From NCBI GenBank assembly GCA_025642065.1, contig JAODUP010000913.1:42501-106500 (forward strand): a stretch of 64,000 nucleotides of DNA, in the 5' to 3' direction. Below, in pieces: positions 43,864-56,600 of the stretch. The stretch's first letter is position 1, and the number at the start of each line of letters is the position of its first letter. The position numbers and the translations under genes are program-made. The notes under the pieces are model-generated. The model did not search any database and had not been told where the DNA came from. It saw nothing but the letters and a program-made list of their open reading frames with translations. The DNA comes from Paralvinella palmiformis (Eukaryota > Annelida > Polychaeta > Terebellida > Alvinellidae).

Positions 43864-46800
43864 TATATTTACAATTATATATGGCTATTCTAATCGAATG
43901 TGATTGGCTAGATGTATCATAATAGTAACTCGAAATATTGTCATCGATCTAATTTTAATTGGATAACACTGTCTTCAAGTTAATTATGCTAATGAAACCA
44001 ACGCTGATGGTGTAAGACTGATTTTAGAGCACGTGTTTTTATAATCTTCAAGATTAGAATATTGGATAATGCTCAGTTTGTGCTGTCATATCTGTGCTTT
44101 TCGAACGTCAGTCTTCACGTTATAGAATTGGATTAATAGAATGTATTATTGGGGCAATCCATCGATTCAAGTTTGTTTATGGTTTCTGCACTGGACTCAT
44201 ATGGGTAACATAGTTGAGGGACTAATGTCTAGAGAAGAGTGTGTTGGTAAATGTCGCTGATCTACATATATATATATATATATATATATTTAATGGGCTG
44301 GCTAAACCACTAATGGGGACAGGTGAAGACCCTGCAAAAACTCCGATTTCGGCCATTCTTGTATACATGTCAAATAGCCAGCATTCGTTTGCGTCTGTGG
44401 GAATGCGATATGTAATCCTCCATATGCTTTCTTAATGTTGAGAAGATGAATATGATAAAGATCAATGTAATACATAGAAAAAGATGACATTCCATCAATA
44501 GAGCTTCATCGGAATTGTCAATTTCAGATAGCTCTGTTATTTTGGTGAGTTGACGGTACAGTTCTATTATTTTACAAACTGAAGGATGAATTAATCGATC
44601 AACCACACAATATATATATATATTAAGGAAACTATAAGTGGGTAATTTTTCAGTGTGTGAAATGCCTTTGAAGACACTTGTTGTCACATCTGGTCACGTC
44701 ACTCTATCCGGGATAGCCAGTCCAGTTAATATATAGGTCAGCTGTAGTGATGGGATCCAGTTGTTATGCAGTGATAGTGATAGAAAATTATATATGCTAT
44801 ATTATAAATGATGTTCAAGTTTGCGCGCCATATAATGCAGATCTTGGTAGAATCATATAGTAAATACTAATGATGTATATTAGGAATATCGATTTAGGAA
44901 GTAAAGAGCAACACGAAAAAGAGTTTCCTTTTGCGTGGATGACACACACACTAACACACTTGTACGAAAGATACACCAGCACGTGATGGAAAGGTGTGGT
45001 TTTATGGGAGAGAAACACGGAGACAAACGGACAGACATACAGATGGACAGACGTACAAACAACATAACTTCTTCTATATAAACACCAACACCCAATTCCA
45101 GGTAAACTTCTTTAATCTCAACAATAAACTTTAATCACTCTATCAACGATTTAAGTAGAACAAACAGGTTAAACCGAGCATTACCGTTTTTTTGAAAAAT
45201 ATTCTTGATCATGCAAATTGGCATTCATCTTACTACCGGCTGTCATATGAATACGACTGCTACAGACACAAATGATATGCTACTATATATGGAGAAATGG
45301 CTGCGATTTAAAACTATTCTACTCGAGTAAAATTACCATACATAACATTATTATATCACATTAAAAAAAATGGAAAAACACCAGCACCAGAAGAAGACAA
45401 GTGACTGAAATGTTCATCAGTGTGAAGTTATAATTACTACAACAAATCGCAAATATGTGTGGAACCACGTGCGTAAGTACATGCATATATTGCTGCGAGA
45501 GTGCCACTAGCTGAATTAAAATGTATTATATATATATATATATATATATATAAACTTAAAAGACAGTCTAAAACGCAATTAACACGGGAGAACTGCGAAA
45601 GTATAAAGATACCATATCACGCAACTGATATAAAACTGCTTCCAAATAGATGAAGTATATTTACAATACAAACGCCGGTACATCCCCCGTCTAACCTAGA
45701 GAGCCATTATGGCTGTAAATATAGAAACTAATCTCACGGAAGCAACTGGTAAAATCGTCCAGTACGGCTTCTGAATTATCACAATATGATTTTTCTGATC
45801 ACAGAAGTACTGGATGGAATTGGCGCCTGTTTTTACATCTGTTATTGCTTTACGCTAGTGCCGTACGTCGGCTAAAACGACACCGAGAACAATTAAATTA
45901 TTAACATCAGCGAAACATCGCCGAATAATTACCTGAACACAACAAATCGCCAAAAACCAACAATCACCTTCCCAACAACCGAAACGATAATGTCGCATTA
46001 ATCCGGATAGCATAAGGCGATAAAGGGTCGGTTTAAGTATTTCCACGATCCATACAGAGTATACAACAAGATGAGCCATCTCGGGAAACAGGAACGAATA
46101 GGGGATAGGCTAGGATTATACTCACCGACCTACGTATATATTGTAATATAGAAGATAGCGATTAGCAACGTTAGATAAACACGAGAAAGGGGGCTACAAA
46201 GGGAATCCATAGACAGTGCTCAACGGCAACAAATCCGGCATTTTTTCCCACAAGCACAACTATTCAGCGCTACCGTAGTCGTGGCGATCACACAATTCGG
46301 CGTATCGTGGCAATGATAGCCAACGTCCATATTACCGGTGCATCACCATCCCGGCTAATGAGCACCAAAAACTGGTGATTGGTGAGCAACTGAGTGAGAG
46401 ATCGGCGCGAGGACTAAGTAGAAGCCGAGCAAATAGCCACCAATTGACGGAAACGGTGAAAGAACAACGTAGTCAAGTGGAAACTTACATATCATCATCA
46501 TTATCATCATCATCATTACCATCACCGTTATTAACCTGCTCATCATCATCATCATCATCAATGTTGTAAGCTCAAAATAAATTTATCTATCGCAACCAAA
46601 CATCATAGTGACAGGAAACCGATTTTACATAACAGGCTACAGTTGTGATGTTCCTTGGTGCAAGTATAGTACACGGCAGCTACTACTACTACTACTACTA
46701 CAGGTTCACTGATCTGTGACGAAATGGTTATGGCATTGCCTTTATGTGACAGCAAGATGGCAATGTCAACTACTACTATTACTACTACCGCTACCACCAT

Positions 46801-47638
46801 TATACTACTTCAAATAATATTCACAGAATACTCAACAAAGTTGCACCGAAGATATACCAAGCCCTTCAGTAGCCAATAACAGATCATTAATGATTAACGT
46901 TAACTATAGTTCTGGTAACCTGTACTTAAGATACTAACAACAACAATATATTTAATACCACGCATACCCGATGCTTACGTACTAAAGTAAAAGAGTAAGT
47001 AACACTGGTTCACAACAATATGAATTAATTATAACATAAAGCCATATTATAATAATAGTAATAACATTAAGAGGCAAGCATTTTGCAGTCAACATAATGG
47101 ATGCAGTTATCTGCTTACCAAATGAAACAGTAACAGAGGAAGGCCAGGATTTCTGAAAATACGTCAGGGGATTATCTACACATAGGAAGGTATCAAAATA
47201 TATTACATGTTAAACGTTTATGCAAAAATATTCAATCTTTTAGGTATTATGTTCATGCATGCAGCATATACATACATTCACAAATATACATACTCCATTA
47301 TCAAGCTCTGATATGCTACAAATTATCATTAAATCTCGATATTTAAACAGCCATAATCTTTATACAGAGTTAAACAAATTGAGTATTTCAGAGTTTAACA
47401 GTTGATCTCACAGATTACATTAAGGCATTTCGCTAAAAGCACAAAGTATGAACATAAAACGAACCTTTCAACAAACCAACCAAAATGCACCAGATCTGGA
47501 ATGGTATTAATATAAGATGTACTATCCATGACACATTATGAATTTATGAATGAAACAATATCAGATTAAATCTATTCCAACCCGACAATGGTTAAAGTCG
47601 TATTCCCAGTCAGGTTACTCCCGCATCTATGTGCTACT
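42600..47638. other. Intergenic region between convergent GAD and Esyt
   Basis: Mostly AT-rich, with (AT)n at 43827-43861, 44266-44290 and 45528-45553, CAT/TCA repeats at 46491-46561, and a GC-richer patch at 45.85-46.47 kb. No conserved coding sequence recognised. Confidence 0.6.
46951..46956 (-). terminator. Candidate poly(A) signal of Esyt (ATTAAA)
   Basis: ATTAAA on the minus strand about 690 nt past the Esyt stop. No AATAAA was seen closer. Assigned by position only. Confidence 0.25.
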
Positions 47639-47669
47639 TTACTCATTTTCAGGGTCCAGCAGATCATAC
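47639..47669 (-). CDS. Esyt2: Esyt terminal exon (YDLLDPENE, stop)
   Basis: A 31-nt exon after acceptor ACTTTCAG. The first base completes Trp, giving TDWYDLLDPENE then TAA. Human E-Syt2 has TQWYDL at the same place. Confidence 0.88.
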
Positions 47670-50600
47670 CTGAAAGTAAGGTTCAGTTAAGTAAGTTTCA
47701 TTTCTAATAACAGATTGCATAGTTCATATATAAGCTAACACACAACCCAGTCAAATCAGTTATACATGGAAGACACTGGATCGACTTCACTCAGAAATGA
47801 AACTGATCAAGAACCGATACATTATTTAAACAAATGAAATATGAACTGAAAATAATTTTAGATCAGGTCATAAATGGTGTATCATATCTGTTGAAAATGT
47901 TCATAGACAGACAGCAATATAAGATCATGTTCAGATAAGGTTAATTAATTAAGATCTACACACTTTTATAGTAAATATATCAGGTACGATAAAGCTATTA
48001 TGGTATGTTGCTAATGTGAAACTGCATGAAGACATGTTTGGCTAGCCCCTCCCCCCTCCCCACACACACACACTTACCAGTCAGTGACTGTTTTGATGAG
48101 ATTATCAAACTTCGACAGATCTATCAGCACTTTGCCCATCTCTCTCTGATTCCTAGACAGAAATCCTACTGAGTTTCTCACCCTAACCTCCAGAATCTTT
48201 GAGGGTATCTCCATTTGGCTGATATTCCATTCAAATCTAGATTTAAAAAACAACAGGCAAATCATGCTCTTAATTCATTGTTTACTTAATGGAAAAATTT
48301 ATATCATGAAAGACGTGTTGATGGAGAATCGAGTCTGAATGTGCGAGCTGTAATTCAGATTTGTACATCGTTTGGTGTGCCACATGGAGCACGAAGACCA
48401 TATCGTAGGACGATATTGCTACATACTAAGATACAACTGTGTGTGGTGAGCATTTACTGGTTAGCTATTTAGCCCAATGTTAATGAATTATCCCCAGTAT
48501 CAGTTATAAGTTCTGTTTGACAGCCAAGCCATTATTTTGCCATTCCAGTTGGTATTTAAAATGGATATTTTAAAAACATTATCATTATGTTAATAAGCCA
48601 GTACTTGCTACAAAATGTTTCGATATTTCATAATTTATGGGACGAGTCGTCCACTCTGTGTAAGGCTTGGTTTAGTGTCCTTCATTCTGATGAATTTTAA
48701 CAATCTATAGTGGCTACATAATGAAGTAATGTTTATAGTCATAACTATTATTTTAGAATACATTCTTTCTATTGATTCAACGTTTTCACATCCAATCAAG
48801 AGGCATGAGAGTGGCTTTTGAAAAGAAAAACCCTGAAAAAACAGGAAATGAAGTCAAAGAGCGAAGTGTGGATGTTTAGGACAATCTGAGACTACTAGAG
48901 TGGGATAAAACACGACTTTTGCGTGAATTTCTTTCCAAACCACCAGCTTGACCCAATCCGCATTTTGAAAAACATTATTTTCGGTTCTGGAAAACCCGGT
49001 TAATATGTTAAAATATGGAAAACTCTCATCCCTGATTTAAATAAGGTAAGCTGTCCTTTTGAGGCTGAGCCAACCACCTGTGGAGCTTTCCATTAGATGG
49101 TCAGCATCAACAAAATGTGGAAAGTTTATTCGTGAACAATCCACTGTTTGGTACACATTACTGCTACTTTACCTTCCTGGAAAAAGTTTAGATAGGCAAC
49201 TTACCGGTATCTATATGTGTTCCAGCAGCCAAATACAGCCATTATTCTGGCCCTCTATATTTATTGTTAAATCATAACGGGTTCTAATTAGAGACTCGAA
49301 AATCATCCATCTTTTTTGCAATATTTAGCACTTCACATCCTATGATATATTACTTTAAGTGATATTACAACTATTATGACTAATACTACTACTAATACTA
49401 CTACTACTACTACTAAACTACTGTAATTAGCTCGCCAGCCTGCCCACTCCTGCACATTTTATCTTAAACTTGAGATTTAGAAATGTTTTAAGCTAAATTC
49501 TAACACTGATGTTCTGAAGTCACTTACGTCTCGTCGAACTCGGGATTCAGATCATTCTTCACAATTTTCGTTTTCTTCTTCGTCGATGACCTTTCTGGCA
49601 GCAGGTAGAGGTTGACGTAAGGATCAGAAAAGTTGTCTTCGTCGAGAGGTATCAGGTTCCTATTGAAACGCACAAGTACTTCATCAATCAAATTATTATT
49701 ATAATTATTATACAATAAGGTGCCATCATCATCATCATCATCATCAACATGGATCTACATATTCTTTATGATATTTTACAATCAAAGAAATATTACAAAT
49801 TGAGGTTAAAAAGAACACAAAATAATTAAACATAATGACCAGAACACAATTATGATCTTTGATTTCAATAGCAGGAACAAGATTAATATGAAATAACTAA
49901 TTTTATTGGAAAATACATGACTAATATATAGACCAATTCACATGGGGCATCTTAATTAATTGATCAGTGCTGTTCCCTAAATTTGGTGCCAATATGTAGA
50001 GCAAGAGTAACTGATCTCTCTCTCTCTATCACACACACACACACTCAGAGAGAGAGAGAGAGAGAGAGAGAGTGTGTGTGTGTGTGTGTACTGGTCATTC
50101 TGACCTCTAGTGTTAATTAAATATTATTTTACCAAGGTTTTGCTTTCAGCTTAAAACAAGGTTTCACTTAAAGGTAATATAATGTTCTTATTTTCCCAAT
50201 TCATATTCTATTGGAGTTCAGACATCTCCTACATTCTTACTAAATTGCCCCCCCCCTCCCCAAATAAACAGTTCTGCAGGCACCCCAATTTGGGCAAAAG
50301 TTTAATTTGAAAACAGTCCAAAATTATATTTTTTGCCCAAATGTTATTGTGAAGCCCCTATGTTCTGAAAGGTCTGGACTAAATCTATAGACTAAGTTTA
50401 TCATTTAGGTGTTTATATAATTTGTCATGATGGCAGACTGACTTCTGACTAAACCGTCACAGACTTCTGACTAAACCGTCACAGACTTCTGACTAAACCG
50501 TCACAGACTTCTGACTAAACCGTCACAGACTTCTGACTAAACCGTCACAGACTTCTGACTAAACCGTCACAGACTTCTGACTAAACCGTCACAGACTTCT

Positions 50601-53600
50601 GACTAAACCGTCACAGACTTCTGACTAAACCGTCACAGACTTCTGACTAAACCGTCACAGACTTCTGACTAAACCGTCACAGACTTCTGACTAAACCGTC
50701 ACAGACTTCTGACTAAACCGTCACAGACTTCTGACTAAACCGTCACAGACTTCTGACTAAACCGTCACAGACTTCTGACTAAACCGTCACAGACTTCTGA
50801 CTAAACCGTCACAGACTTCTGACTAAACCGTCACAGACTTCTGACTAAACCCGCCCTCACAGACTTCTGACTAAACCGTCACAGACTTCTGACTAAACCG
50901 TCACAGACTTCTGACTAAACCGTCACAGACTTCTGACTAAACCGTCACAGACTTCTGACTAAACCGTCACAGATCTGACTAAATCACAGACTTCTTTGCT
51001 AAACCTCACAGACTTCTGACTAAACCGTCACAGACTTCTGACTAAACCGTCACAGACTTCTGACTAAACCGTCACAGACTTCTGACTAAACCGTCACAGA
51101 CTTCTGACTAAACCGTCACAGACTTCTGACTAAACCGTCACAGACTTCTGACTAAACCGTCACAGACTTCTGACTAAACCGTCACAGACTTCTGACTAAA
51201 CCGTCACAGACTTCTGACTAAACCGTCACAGACTTCTGACTAAACCGTCACAGACTTCTGACTAAACCGTCACAGATTTTGACTAAACCGTCACAGACTT
51301 CTGACTAAACCGTCACAGACTTCTGACTAAACCGTCACAGATTTCTGACTAAACCGTCACAGACTTCAGACTAAACCGTCACAGACTTCTGACTAAACCG
51401 TCACAGACTTCTGACTAAACCGTCACAGACTTCTGACTAAACCGTCACAGACTTCTGACTAAACCGTCACAGACTTCTGACTAAACCGTCACAGACTTCT
51501 GACTAAACCGTCACAGACTTCTGACTAAACCGTCACAGACTTTAGACTAAACTGTCACAGACTTCAGACTAAACCGTCACAGACTTCTGACTAAACCGTC
51601 ACAGACTTCTGACTAAACCGTCACAGACTTCTGACTAAACCGTCACAGACTTCTGACTAAACCGTCACAGACTTCTGACTAAACCGGCACAGACTTCTGA
51701 CTAAACCGTCACAGACTTCTGACTAAACCGTCACAGACTTCTGACTAAACCGTCACAGACTTCTGACTAAACCGTCACAGACTTCTGACTAAACCGTCAC
51801 AGACTTCTGACTAAACCGTCACATACTTCTGACTGGAGGAAAACTGTTCGTGTTTTAATGCAAATCACGATTGAGGAGAATCAACAAAATCATTTTCCAG
51901 TTTGCATAAATCATATAGTTAAATAGTACATAAATAACGGGAAGAATGTGTCGGCAATATGGTGCACAAAAACTGTAAAATGTTCTTGGACAATAAGATA
52001 ATATAGCAGATGATTTAAGTGATATAATGTTCAGCAAGGACTGTGTGAGTTTTGCAGGTAAGTTAATGTGCAAATCAATCAGGTTTATCAAAACATAACT
52101 ACTTACGAATACACAAATTACAGCTGAAAATTGGCTTCAGACACATAAGTTTAAGGACAAGTTCAGAGTAAATATGTTAATGGCTACAATTTATCGTGGT
52201 CTACAATTTATTACTTCACCACTTAGAAATTTAGAAATTATAACAGAAGGCATATTTAGAGCAAAAAAACTCCCAGTTGCCACCTGGATGGATGAAAAAC
52301 TCCTCCTACTACAGTGTCACCACAGGATTCGAACCTCTGACCTCCTGCACAGCAAGACGACGGGTAAGGAATCTCTCACCCTAACCGATGAGGAGGCCAT
52401 TGAGTCAACAATTTAAAATTAAAACTAAAGATGCAGGTAAAAGATGTGTGGTCCCAATAGCTAACACGCGATGCTTCCTGCATCAAGTTACTCATCGTTC
52501 TAGATCATTTCAGTCACAGACTGACAGAGTTCAGTCAATACTTACACACACTTGTGTACTGAACAGATCAATTTGTTCATGTTGGGGCTGTATCTCAGTG
52601 TTAACTGTATACGTCCAAACACTGAGACATTGCCAGGCCTGCAAATGACAAAAACATTACATAATGTTAATATGCTTATTATCTGGCCAGTGTGCATTAT
52701 AGCTGATTATTGGCTGAATAGTTATAGCTGATAATGGTATATACAATATTATTATTATATTATCAATTAATTCAGCCACAACAATGGACTATGCGATTAT
52801 TGCTAACGCTGTTCATTATACATAACTGATTGCAAATCTACCTAAGATACTAAAAATGAAATAACTGGCCAATCATACGGTATCCCATAAAAATTACAAT
52901 GCGGTCATAATTTGTTAGAAAACAACAGAAAGACAGTCAACATTTTCATCATGTTCCAAAACAACGAAAGACTATGCGTGAAAAATAAAAACATATGAAA
53001 ATAAGAAGCATGTATAGTAATGACGATCCCTAAGCATACATTAAGCCCTATTTTACAGAAATGTCACCTCGCCGCATGCCAAAATGTAGTATGCCTTATA
53101 CCAAGAAAAACCTGCTGCACTCACTGTGCTCTGTGCCTGAGTTCAGTGCCGGTTCGGTCCGGAATGGTTGCGGAACCAATACTTGCGCCATCACTGTCGC
53201 TACCGCCGACTGTGAAATTCTTTCCATTTTCATGTGGTTGAGCCTGAATGGTTTGCACAGTTTCTGCAGCGACTAAATCCTCTATGGGCTCAGGTTGTCT
53301 CACCTCGGGCTCCTGCTCCTCCTGCTCTTCTGCCCCCTCCTCCTCCTCCTTGACTTCAGGAGAAGCCTCATCCTGTGCTAGATTCACATCATTAGGTGAC
53401 TCCAAAACATATGATTCCAGAGCTTCTGGCTTTTCTGAAGTAAGTATCTGAAATTCATAAAATACAGTCAGAATCCATTAATCTGTACATCATTTATACG
53501 ACAAATCCACCATCTGACACATTGTTGCCTGCGACGGATTTAGCTCCATTACAAATGACTCTTTAATCCGAGAAAATCATGTTCCGCGTTCTGACTCCGA

Positions 53601-56600
53601 CACTTCATTTCGCCAACAGAATGTGAGATTTCAATGTAAAATAACCTCAATAATCAGACAACACGAAAATGTTGCTAAATATTTCTGCTAGTTCAGTCAT
53701 GCAAGACACACTGACATGTTATCAGTAATGTTTCTTTAACCTACCCACCCGCAATAATTGCTATATCATAACCAATTACAATCATCCTCGACCTTACACA
53801 CTGACACGTGATGTTTCCATTGCCTGTTGGTATCTAATAGCCAATCATAACAATTCAAGGCTAATTAAAAACACAAATGTGTGCTATTTCCAATGAGCAG
53901 ATCATGAGTTAATGTGATGGACAAAGTGACACGAGTATTTCTTTATAGTGTCTGTAATTAACAAGCATCAAAATTATTAATGGCTTCAATGCCATTCCGT
54001 ATCTTGCGCAGGGTTATTGAATATTAGTTTAAATATGGAGGTATATCTTTATGATTTAAAAGTTTGTGACACAAACTACCGGTATGTCATGGACTCCATA
54101 CTCCGACATTCTCATTTATCTGATACAAACCTTGTCGGAATAACGGATTCTTACTGTATGTTAATATTTAGGAACTATAATTGTAGCATTTCTGTTTTGT
54201 TTTTGGTGTTCATGCACTTTCTGTCCATTAAGAGTGCATGTGCACATGCACACGCAAATAACAAGATAATTCTCATGGTATCTAATTCTGATTGAGAGTG
54301 ATATCATTAAATATTAATAATAATAAAAAACCACACTGTCTAAAAAAAACTCCCAGTGAAATAATGGGAATATTTGGTCGAGCATCAGTGCCTGCGAAAG
54401 TGTAGACACTGCACCATCTAGTAAATGCGATTGGCAGTTGTGACGTCACTGCAGGGCTTTTTGATTTGATTGATTGATTTATTTTTATCTTTTTTGTGCA
54501 TTCCGCAACACCATAGCATTGTGGGATTTGCACGACAGAATTAACAAGCTTTCATTCACATAGAATACACGTTATGAATAAAATTAATAATTAATAATTG
54601 TACAGTTTGTGTTGTGATGAATTTACATATAACATACAGCTTTAGCTATTTCAATGTATCAATAATAACAGATAATCTATATCCATCATCATATTCTGAT
54701 TTGTAGATAAATTGGACATTTCTGATGTTGAGGATTTGCACATTGGAAGAAGAGTAAGACGGTGGTTGCTTAACAATATAATATGGAGAATTAGAAGGGA
54801 GTGAAAACAATATTGAAAATTCAAATCTCCGAGGCTTTTAAACAGTGTTGTATTTAGAATCTTCTGTAACATTCAAACTCCACTGGCCGGGCCAATGGAC
54901 CTTTTCATAAAGATTGGCAATCCTCAGTAAATCAGCCGACTAATCAGGAGCCGGCTACCTTTTTTGAGTCCTTTCATAATAACCGTCAATGGGAACCGTG
55001 ATTTGTAGTATTTTACTTTATTAATATCGACTTTGGTTGCCATACTGGAATGCTATTCAATAAAATCAAATACTATTATCTGTTTTTGACAGTTTAAAAG
55101 CAGATTAGTTAATTGTGACTGAAAACATAACCAAAAATGAACTGCATTGTGAGAAAATAATGACTCCCTTTTCAGGGTGAAATCCTGAACAGGGTTTACT
55201 ATTCACTGAAATAATCATTTGTTCATGGTCCCTTCACTTCAAATTTGTGGGGCAGTGTAGAAGGTATATTCAGGCTTATAATATAAAATATTAAACTCAC
55301 AACTTATTTCTAACTGTGGCCTAATAAATAGGACAGCTTATATAGATCTTTCATATGAAAAAACATTTGAAATACAGATGGCTATTTCGTATTATCAAAC
55401 TCACACTAAAATATAAATTTAATTCATTTCTCACGTATTTATGGGAGACATCTGGATATTCTAGAAAGAACAGGTTATGCCGTATTAACGTAAAGTATTA
55501 TAATATATTTTTAATAATCTTATCTACTTTCATCACTGGAAAAAGACTTTGCTTATATCCAAAGCCGGTGTTTTACGACTTAGCTGAAAATAGTTCAGCT
55601 GGTTTTATTGTCACCGGGGTCAGTCGCTAGCCAGCCTCTGATTGGCCAGTAATTCGGGAATCTCTGGAATGAAAAGGACCATTATGGACAAAATGGCATC
55701 CTCCAAATACGCGTATGTAAAGGTCGGCAGGCAGGTGAGTGATATTAAAGGTACTGGGTGACCTGGGCAATAATAGGGATATTGGAAACATTGGATGATA
55801 TTGGAAGCATCGGATGATGGTGGACGATATTTAGGCGATCTGGTGATATCGCAGGCATTAGTCGGCATGGCCAGCAATATATGAAGTATTGGACAGTAGT
55901 GGGTGATAATCAGGGCATTAAATAATATTTTGGCCGATATTACGATGAATAGAAGCAGTATATATAATATCATAGCTATAGGAGCACAATGGGCGAAGAT
56001 ATGAGCACATTCCTGATACAGATACATAGTTAGCACTATCATTTAGCACCACTCACCCGAAGAGAAAGTCGCATTGTGAGCTTCGCTTCTGGACTACATC
56101 CTTCAAGTTGGAACATCCGGTACACAGTCAGATCCTTTGCGGTGAGCAGATTCTTTATTGGAAAGTTGACTGTTCCAATCTTCTTGTTCAATTTGTTGTC
56201 TGCAACCTGAAACAAATATCCACACATCGGCTTATTGGTTGGTTGACTTGTTTCTAGTCTTAGCACCGGTCATACATGGGGATGTATGGTCAAGGTGTGT
56301 GACTCCTTGGGGAGATAGCCTACAAACGCAGGTATGAGCTGGATTCAAACCCGGAACCTGGAGGTTTGTGGCACAGCACTCTAACCACTGCAGCATGCGA
56401 GTGCCCATATAGCGAATCATGAACCATAAAATCCAATTGTAATAATAAAGTACCAAAGAGCGCACGTACACACAAACATGTAATAATTAGCTATGTACAC
56501 GTAAAACCTATATCCAATCATCTATACGTGTGATCTAAACAAATGGCATTATTCAACTACACAGCTGAAGGGTATTTAACTACAGTTACATCATAACATG

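Noticed and set aside
50441..51834. CRISPR array
   Set aside because: Units follow each other without spacers, and the locus is an animal gene intron.
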